Shown piece after piece: positions 38,401 to 40,587 of a DNA stretch of 40,587 bases. How positions within the stretch are numbered: the stretch's first letter is position 1; every line of letters begins with the position of its first letter. The stretch is from a virus. Where the stretch lies: IMG/VR virus record IMGVR_UViG_3300006753_000017, positions 1 through 40,587 of that record; one strand, given 5' to 3'. Under the pieces are notes generated by a model. It was not told the DNA's origin. It saw nothing but the letters and a program-made list of their open reading frames with translations, and did not search any database. The translations under genes and the position numbers were made by a program.

Positions 38401-38927
38401 GGTTCCTGCCAAACGTCGAAATCGGCAAGCATCTCACCAAACGTATAGGTGCCCCCAATCTTGTCCCAAGCATCCCCCCAACTCAGACCACCCTCTTCGG
38501 GACGCTTCCTGACAACATTCTCCACAAGCAAACGAGTACCCGTAACCGCAACAGTTAGAGGCTTCATCAAATACTCTAACGCAGTAGCAAACGGACCCTC
38601 CGTCATCGCCTGACCTGCGTCGTAGGCGAGTTTTTCATGCCACGGCAACTGTTCAATCGCAGTATCATGCTGCGCTTGCCGTATCCACTCCTGAACCCTT
38701 AGGGTTGGTTCCCAACCCGAATGTGCAACTGGCCCCTCAAGCCCCAAAACCCGCTGCAACGCATTCGTTGTCGTTGGCTCTCGGTACCTTCCAGCAGACG
38801 GCTTAATCGTTGGGGGAGTAACGCGCTTACTTTTGATCTTCGGCTTGATGTCAGGCGGAGCCAGAGCCTCCGCCGCCCGAAGACGAACATTGGGAGGACC
38901 AGCAGCCTGACTCGGCGGGCGAGCCAT
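29424..38927 (-). CDS. Giant multidomain virion-type protein, 3167 aa
   Basis: This gene takes up nearly a quarter of the genome. The N-terminal 750 residues are helical with basic stretches (RVTPPTIKPSAGRYREPTT; SHKGHAYKESGFEQ). Residues about 775-890 and 2470-2560 are long coiled coils. Residues about 1225-1480 resemble an atypical kinase fold: FYVKRYV, a helix with EVLADRLY, DMLIGNLDAVGYAGDN and VFRLDNGS. Residues about 1830-1960 contain a Nudix-type core (REAYEETGL). Residues 2735-2960 (GFHMRNFFSATFMNFLHG; FYTWTKHALPLMIEQVGKNP) resemble the C-terminus of large podovirus internal or ejection proteins. Located between the repeat-rich gene and the endolysin, it is probably packaged in the virion and ejected with the DNA. 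Confidence 0.85.
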   Translation of the reverse strand: MARPPSQAAGPPNVRLRAAEALAPPDIKPKIKSKRVTPPTIKPSAGRYREPTTTNALQRVLGLEGPVAHSGWEPTLRVQEWIRQAQHDTAIEQLPWHEKLAYDAGQAMTEGPFATALEYLMKPLTVAVTGTRLLVENVVRKRPEEGGLSWGDAWDKIGGTYTFGEMLADFDVWQEPENLKWARLAGFAGDVALDPLTWLGLVGKAIGIGAKLTGEGARIIGGHAVRKAIISHVGDDAGRVFGGLFRNTRLLDDNVMRGVADDLVKGTDNFVTRVSDDVVELDLNRLGGVHGPTDPLDTSLIMTLDNALIDDITKLYDAGARAIRRGATAVTDDEMRIAARHIAASQLDNSLRSPSQIATRAVDDVTAGATRGYTNPWIVADEVEDLTFAFGWRVPFTGRVGKAIFRHKLQQPIGLKFWGSNTRAPFIGTWVRGVPQAARTAFFGRNIIGKGPVAKAAQMAGKATQEKVGTGYGGLIGWMKRGGRAPEIRQLMKTAMQEGDAVGVHHMKAFLHAAGRGDMAGRTTRQELLRKVDAFFKEADVAGANSADLYHAIAGSEDAAARVGQELTDKGRLLMRDLRQMANERAGQNFLGLSSDYVPRVLSEEARNYLEAKGRGLVNRSHKGHAYKESGFEQTRSYISKEEFDFLVDAQVAKGASPAEADAAVRASGRQHDFLGEDLYKAGSEMPSGEIAQDVEKQIADIMERHGISYALFDEDLRVALSVYVDAISKRVGEVFTDTLMKKQGVFFDRTAMAVHIPDLRMTDAVVDVRSAASTLLRAETDLDHKLKVAIERFGKDQADAADSIVEARETLRMADESYKRAVEAHDVKAQEFLLLEQEVMFIEKRILDLEGRERGLRVDMEGAPFERLVEMEREVQEIVKVLDDLYKSKPMFELELSRLRAATYAALTLEDKIYTVFGDRKAFEKFVGSFDEYVGGSVDEYAMAAARDGKKGFTPIRDTVAPAEVGVVDEAGNVAYEQASDVVGWELKIGDRVVNSDEATEILGNVEAIVGDLDSSGLASWLGLEMHVRAKDATGIASSLSQVESARTILTDQVKRSVELLEKGIQHLGPDQLVGSIPSPMNVTDSKRLMLTKLDELWKQANDPSSDMLWDDIWPTAMKDSEFVNAASTYYGVFGDSRAVTTIPDGLALDQYIETAKISLRARAQHLETQLADAPVITATTPDGLIYENLTISDVAYLMRFQNEIIRAPHGSQMPFATDDIPISRLFADGEIIDGWQGSGGMAFAEDAGSDLGVKGGSNEGYKIKYTLADGTIKRFYVKRYVDVAGAYPSGVTADAARHRVSGEVLADRLYNEIVTGSAPASWYGQVDEGQFAGIWKATDWEDELVQGIHVPMTHQYREKMADGTYRIVQTYSEHPYGAIYSDVHDYITPETLDRTVHTPMSDLLGDQIATDMLIGNLDAVGYAGDNIGVNKMTGEVFRLDNGSAFHYRAQGELKGGSYDYRNVDEIAGFFDLKFERNQAKTISMWRQFRSTFDDVEGGVGMAGELKRQIDRLLTARTANGGWAKWVRKQLPDAPEEDIHMFVDWLETRTQKMAEDFGLTYNTGDDLIGEALARAGVGPAQIDEALTGTYGATQRTSEEQGLRAWLSPKSGTSGVHESQALESFTITDAIDELGRNAENVGAQARDVDVVRHVWDLRESGILERMLAARHALDIDDPTLMHGMFRSEIDETTFVAAEAGPKQADDVEDWMAQLSGDDLIEAQMLMKGQETPAGSIPSPEEPLPPPDHPFWKDPEIVDTVDNFGRENVGPDDYAVWKVEQGSQEEVAWSAEGGYKSAPETFAIRATEFLPKTADEVPWEEAAGSYGVVIMDGVDSVYLRMPTNDATTGQINGGNRWTHSKGPQTRTAGMADENPMQVAVREAYEETGLDVELVGFVPEVFHGAEQTHYFIGRVKAGTSSGHTVPTSDPKVHRQLLRLNHASGHGGYFAPHWLLGTNSANWLDQSAPNANIMAVVYDMVIGGRYNHQLRVNLPHGAASIKVYGLPAHDRLRAAEAIVKQADGLDPRVPEQLTKLQGLQGKIDNLLSGEGNAAGIFGTEGQYSHATTEHGQFDMLFDMYERARDVDPDLWEGLVHDWRAGRAISTIEEDGWAASTKIKQGAKVVDTVTALEARGVFPEGMSWRHKMTFIGWLNTKSAYDGNIRSALHAMHNGVSVPLGENPLQALLQTAEAAGDDLSRYDMLIKGLDNLAAQPKAQLQEDVLTFIASISNDSSKVGSGFGNRFEAENAQVLNSLLGPMETIAGAADHNIFVKMGNYAHRFTAAQHRETGEMAARATFKPSATVQSHGGPLHTGRTRGWATAETPSRVPPDQQGWSAPSRSPYETEQLRGAVRTHARFLEAYRRSLSSGSLASDNNGYSVSVWFNEERARWNTAAGHADAPILSNFMLTNPRALMPDTVNAGGLLSELDKFRGQTGAMGDTGHDVFMNAEQFLREYEEMANAQFVPREFDEAQQPDLLAALQQEKAEVLLDRDATNKALALSRSELQTARNQVDALKGQWDGARDHFDRADAALDLADERVANAVKAQEQLEALRANAAATPDDELAEIFKDIAVAVSHIHMVTVNQVDQSISNALAWSIQGPKTVKAGARPSDYRHQARIMDGIFGEVGFPPSEVSEVGKDLQAGLEGIAKIRAGKAEGPFEKFVSDDEFWFPLRDFADREEVLEQLWMSGYKAFGSNSQGPEAMVEAMTAVTRFNAQGGWGEFLRHYDKVHNLLKGYMIAKPGFHMRNFFSATFMNFLHGVKFSSYRQFQRAYWKFQYDLAVEQGMTRRANSMKASMKKRGVWGNVNADDVAIVREMYEGNILGGSSGQVAAEFLQSPLEQGGFRRAWGTVNPFNSRNAPLRLSRNVGVGTETYVRGVLGFDVLKHSNGTVDDAFDAITKWHFDYSDLSAFESKVIKRLIPFYTWTKHALPLMIEQVGKNPAKMSMYLKAKRNIEMGQEKAAIVPPYFIRQGAIQLPFKYKGQNMFVLPDLPFKTPLELIDPALAFDKDMSVTDRIQVMLGSVGTQITPLIKAPYEWKAKQNLWKGYSFDGRYQQVPTAYRNIPLLMPMLDTLGLAEKQNDVWLMRDYELHTMGQLLPTFTDMRRLFPSEERYQQRTLSTWMSFAFGMGLRTNTLEEQQRVIDAAYWKEVEELQDMRQLIRESQNENP
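33210..33440 (-). other. Nudix-like segment in the giant protein
   Basis: The order GMADENPMQVAV followed by REAYEETGLDV has the RExxEExG core of the Nudix box. The spacing between the first Gly and the next Glu is shorter than in the canonical Gx5E pattern, so this is Nudix-like rather than certain. Nudix enzymes cleave nucleoside diphosphates linked to another moiety, such as NAD or ADP-ribose. A virion-delivered Nudix could act on host nucleotides at the start of infection. Confidence 0.6.
34490..35250 (-). other. Kinase-like segment in the giant protein
   Basis: Residues about 1225-1480 hold, in order, a Gly-rich segment (DGWQGSGGM), a strand with Lys (RFYVKRYV), a helix with Glu (GEVLADRLY), a catalytic-loop-like DMLIGNLDAVGYAGDN and a metal-binding-like FRLDNGS. 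This order resembles HipA/Fam20-type atypical kinases (K, E, D-x-x-x-x-N-x-D...N, then DNG). Catalytic activity is not proven from sequence; the resemblance is by motif order only. Confidence 0.45.
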
Positions 38928-38930
38928 CAG

Positions 38931-40587
38931 TTACCGAATCGCTTCAGGACTGAAAGCGTCGGGGTAACCCGTTGTGTCGACGTTACCACCAGCACCTTGA
39001 GGGTACTCAAGCGGGTTCGGGACGCGGTTCTGCTGTTCAACCCGATAATCTATCCCGCTAGGATTATTCGGTATATACTCAAGCCCCGCCTCTTCTGTCA
39101 ACCTAGGAATCAAGAAACCCATCATCGCCTCCAACACCGCAATGTCCTCCTGAGACATCGCCCTTGAACCCGACTGACCCGCTGATGCGGGTCCGGGCTG
39201 CGCGTACCTTGCTAGTGCTTCGTCTTGCGCGTCCTTGTTCATAAACGAAAGCGAAAGCGCGATCATCTTCAGTCCGTCGTCAACGTCGGGGTAGTCTCTT
39301 TCAAGTACACCAAGAACCGAATCGGGGGGTGCTTCTTCTGCGTTCATTGCAGCGTAGTCTTCGGCAGCCAAGAGGTTACTTGTCTCGTATTCGTTCAAAC
39401 GGGCGTCAGCCTGTATCTTATTTTCATTTGTCTGCCAGTCACGTTGCGCCTCTGCCGACAGTTCACCCCAGTTGTACTGGTTCAGTGCCTGCGTGCCCTG
39501 CCACCTTTGCTGATCTTTGCGTTCTTGCGACCGCCAGTTCTGTTCCGCTATGGCTTGCAACTCCCGCCAATCACGGTCATCAACAGCCTGCTGGCCCTGC
39601 CAATCACGCTGCAAGCCAGCCTCACGCGACTGCCAATCACGCTGCGCGATAGACTCACCCGTCTGGTACGCCTGCTGCTGCGTAATCTCACCCTGACGCT
39701 GAGAAATGTCTTCCAAACGTCCAGCCTCATTCAACGTGGCACCCGTCCGTTGACCAGCAATGTTGGTCAACGCCTGCGCTAGCGCCTGATCGCGTTCAAT
39801 ACCAAACTGTTCCTGACGCATCGCTTCCTGCATCACCTGCTGCTGTTCCTGTATGTTCAACTCAGCCATACCCTCAGACAACGACTGAGCCAACTGGTTC
39901 TCCAAACGGAACTTCTCGTCGCCTACAGCCATCTTGGCCTCAGCCGCCAACTGCGCAGGCGCAGCCAAACGCTGCGCTGCACCCTGATTGGCAACCTGAG
40001 CCAAACGATCCATACCCGCAGTCGTAGACAGCGCCTGCGAACCCGTCAAACCACCTGTAAGCGCCGCTACTTCTTCAAACTCTGAAGTAACCTGACCACC
40101 CAATGCGCCACGGGAAGCCTGAATGCGTGCCTGCTGATCGGCAGTCATCTGACCAGCACGGGTAGCCGCCTGCTCCGCTACCTGCCGTTGGATGTCTTGA
40201 CGATACTGTTCCTGTTGGTTCAGGTCGCCTTGGAGTTGACCCTGAATGTCACCGATCTGACCCATACGGCGCTGTTCGCTCTGTTGTAATGTAGCCAACT
40301 GCTGTGCGTTCAATTCGTTTAGGCTTACGCGACCTGATTCGACCAACGCCCGAATCTGGTCGGAGAAGTCCTGTGTCTGCAAGGTACCAAATTGATCTTT
40401 GGTAGTTTGCGCCAACGTGTCATATGCGGTATTGATCTGCCCAGTCAGATCAGTTGGGGCGTTAAATCCTGCGGTCGGCGGTACTCCACCGCCAGCGGGA
40501 GGCACTCCACCTCCGCCTGTACCACCGCCAGCGGGGGGCACTCCACCTCCTCCAGCACCGTCTCCTGCAGGAGGCAGTCGTCCACCG
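38931..40587 (-). CDS. Repeat-rich virion-type protein, C-terminal 552 residues (continues from base 1)
   Basis: This is the second half of the 978-residue gene that begins at 1280. It starts with a Gly/Pro-rich linker (blocks of GGGVPPAGGG). A long helical, Gln/Ala/Arg-rich region follows (for example MGQIGDIQGQLQGDLNQQEQ), with seven tandem 11-residue units near its end. The last part (NRVPNPLEYPQG; PDAFSPEAIR) ends with one more copy of the SPExxR motif from the N-terminal half. GTG 40541 could be taken as a start if the window were linear, but the frame is open to the edge and continues. A membrane-active internal virion protein is plausible; no family is recognised. Confidence 0.82.
   Translation of the reverse strand, partial: GGRLPPAGDGAGGGGVPPAGGGTGGGGVPPAGGGVPPTAGFNAPTDLTGQINTAYDTLAQTTKDQFGTLQTQDFSDQIRALVESGRVSLNELNAQQLATLQQSEQRRMGQIGDIQGQLQGDLNQQEQYRQDIQRQVAEQAATRAGQMTADQQARIQASRGALGGQVTSEFEEVAALTGGLTGSQALSTTAGMDRLAQVANQGAAQRLAAPAQLAAEAKMAVGDEKFRLENQLAQSLSEGMAELNIQEQQQVMQEAMRQEQFGIERDQALAQALTNIAGQRTGATLNEAGRLEDISQRQGEITQQQAYQTGESIAQRDWQSREAGLQRDWQGQQAVDDRDWRELQAIAEQNWRSQERKDQQRWQGTQALNQYNWGELSAEAQRDWQTNENKIQADARLNEYETSNLLAAEDYAAMNAEEAPPDSVLGVLERDYPDVDDGLKMIALSLSFMNKDAQDEALARYAQPGPASAGQSGSRAMSQEDIAVLEAMMGFLIPRLTEEAGLEYIPNNPSGIDYRVEQQNRVPNPLEYPQGAGGNVDTTGYPDAFSPEAIR
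39411..39641 (-). repeat. Seven tandem hendecad (11-residue) units with invariant Trp
   Basis: Seven contiguous 33-bp units encode RDWQSREAGLQ, RDWQGQQAVDD, RDWRELQAIAE, QNWRSQERKDQ, QRWQGTQALNQ, YNWGELSAEAQ and RDWQTNENKIQ. Trp is fixed at position 3 and the rest is polar helix. An 11-residue periodicity is typical of right-handed coiled coils or amphipathic helices lying on membranes. Confidence 0.9.

Overview
The window reads as the complete, circularly permuted genome of a tailed phage, most likely a podovirus-like phage. One reading frame runs off the left edge on the minus strand (positions 1280 to 1) and re-enters in frame from the right edge (40587 to 38931), so the two window ends join inside a single 978-codon gene. 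A portal, scaffold, capsid, adaptor and propeller-like tail protein are present, and no tape-measure protein was recognised. No integrase, repressor, DNA polymerase or RNA polymerase was recognised, so a lytic life cycle using host polymerases is inferred. Small early genes resembling those of actinobacteriophages, together with GTG/TTG starts, suggest an actinobacterial host, probably environmental. The host assignment is tentative.

Layout on the circle: there are two opposed transcription blocks. The late block is on the minus strand. It starts at the small terminase (14386), runs leftward through split terminase, portal, scaffold, capsid, adaptor, propeller-like tail protein, S74 fibre and small fibre-like proteins, crosses the window edge through a repeat-rich 978-residue protein, and continues from 38927 through a 3167-residue virion-type protein to amidase, a holin candidate and a last small gene ending at 28205. 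The early block is on the plus strand (15281-28208). It starts with a gene built of RNA hairpins, then small unknown genes, a DUF932 protein, a ParB-like protein, a RecB/Cas4-like nuclease, a RecA/DnaB-like helicase, an archaeo-eukaryotic-type primase, a RusA resolvase, a PD-(D/E)XK-like protein, a sigma-region-4-like HTH protein, an Nmad1-like protein and an HNH nuclease. The blocks diverge from 14387-15280 and converge at 28205-28208, where their stop codons overlap.

Two regions stand out. First, 14636-15272 holds at least fifteen consecutive, mostly perfect hairpins (stems 6-28 bp, loops mostly 3 nt). The last one buries the Shine-Dalgarno sequence of the first early gene. The hairpins continue through that gene's coding sequence and beyond it (15300-15803), in all codon phases, so structure appears to be selected over protein sequence. 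Similar hairpins sit at later early-gene junctions. Second, 16968-17047 is an 80-nt RNA with the two ends of a tmRNA (alanine-type G3-U70 acceptor stem, tmRNA D-loop sequence, T arm) but with the mRNA-like domain missing.

Other notable points are a large terminase split cleanly into ATPase and nuclease proteins, a giant virion protein that appears to carry kinase-like and Nudix segments, and a 13-nt sequence repeated at the divergent region and before the nuclease gene.
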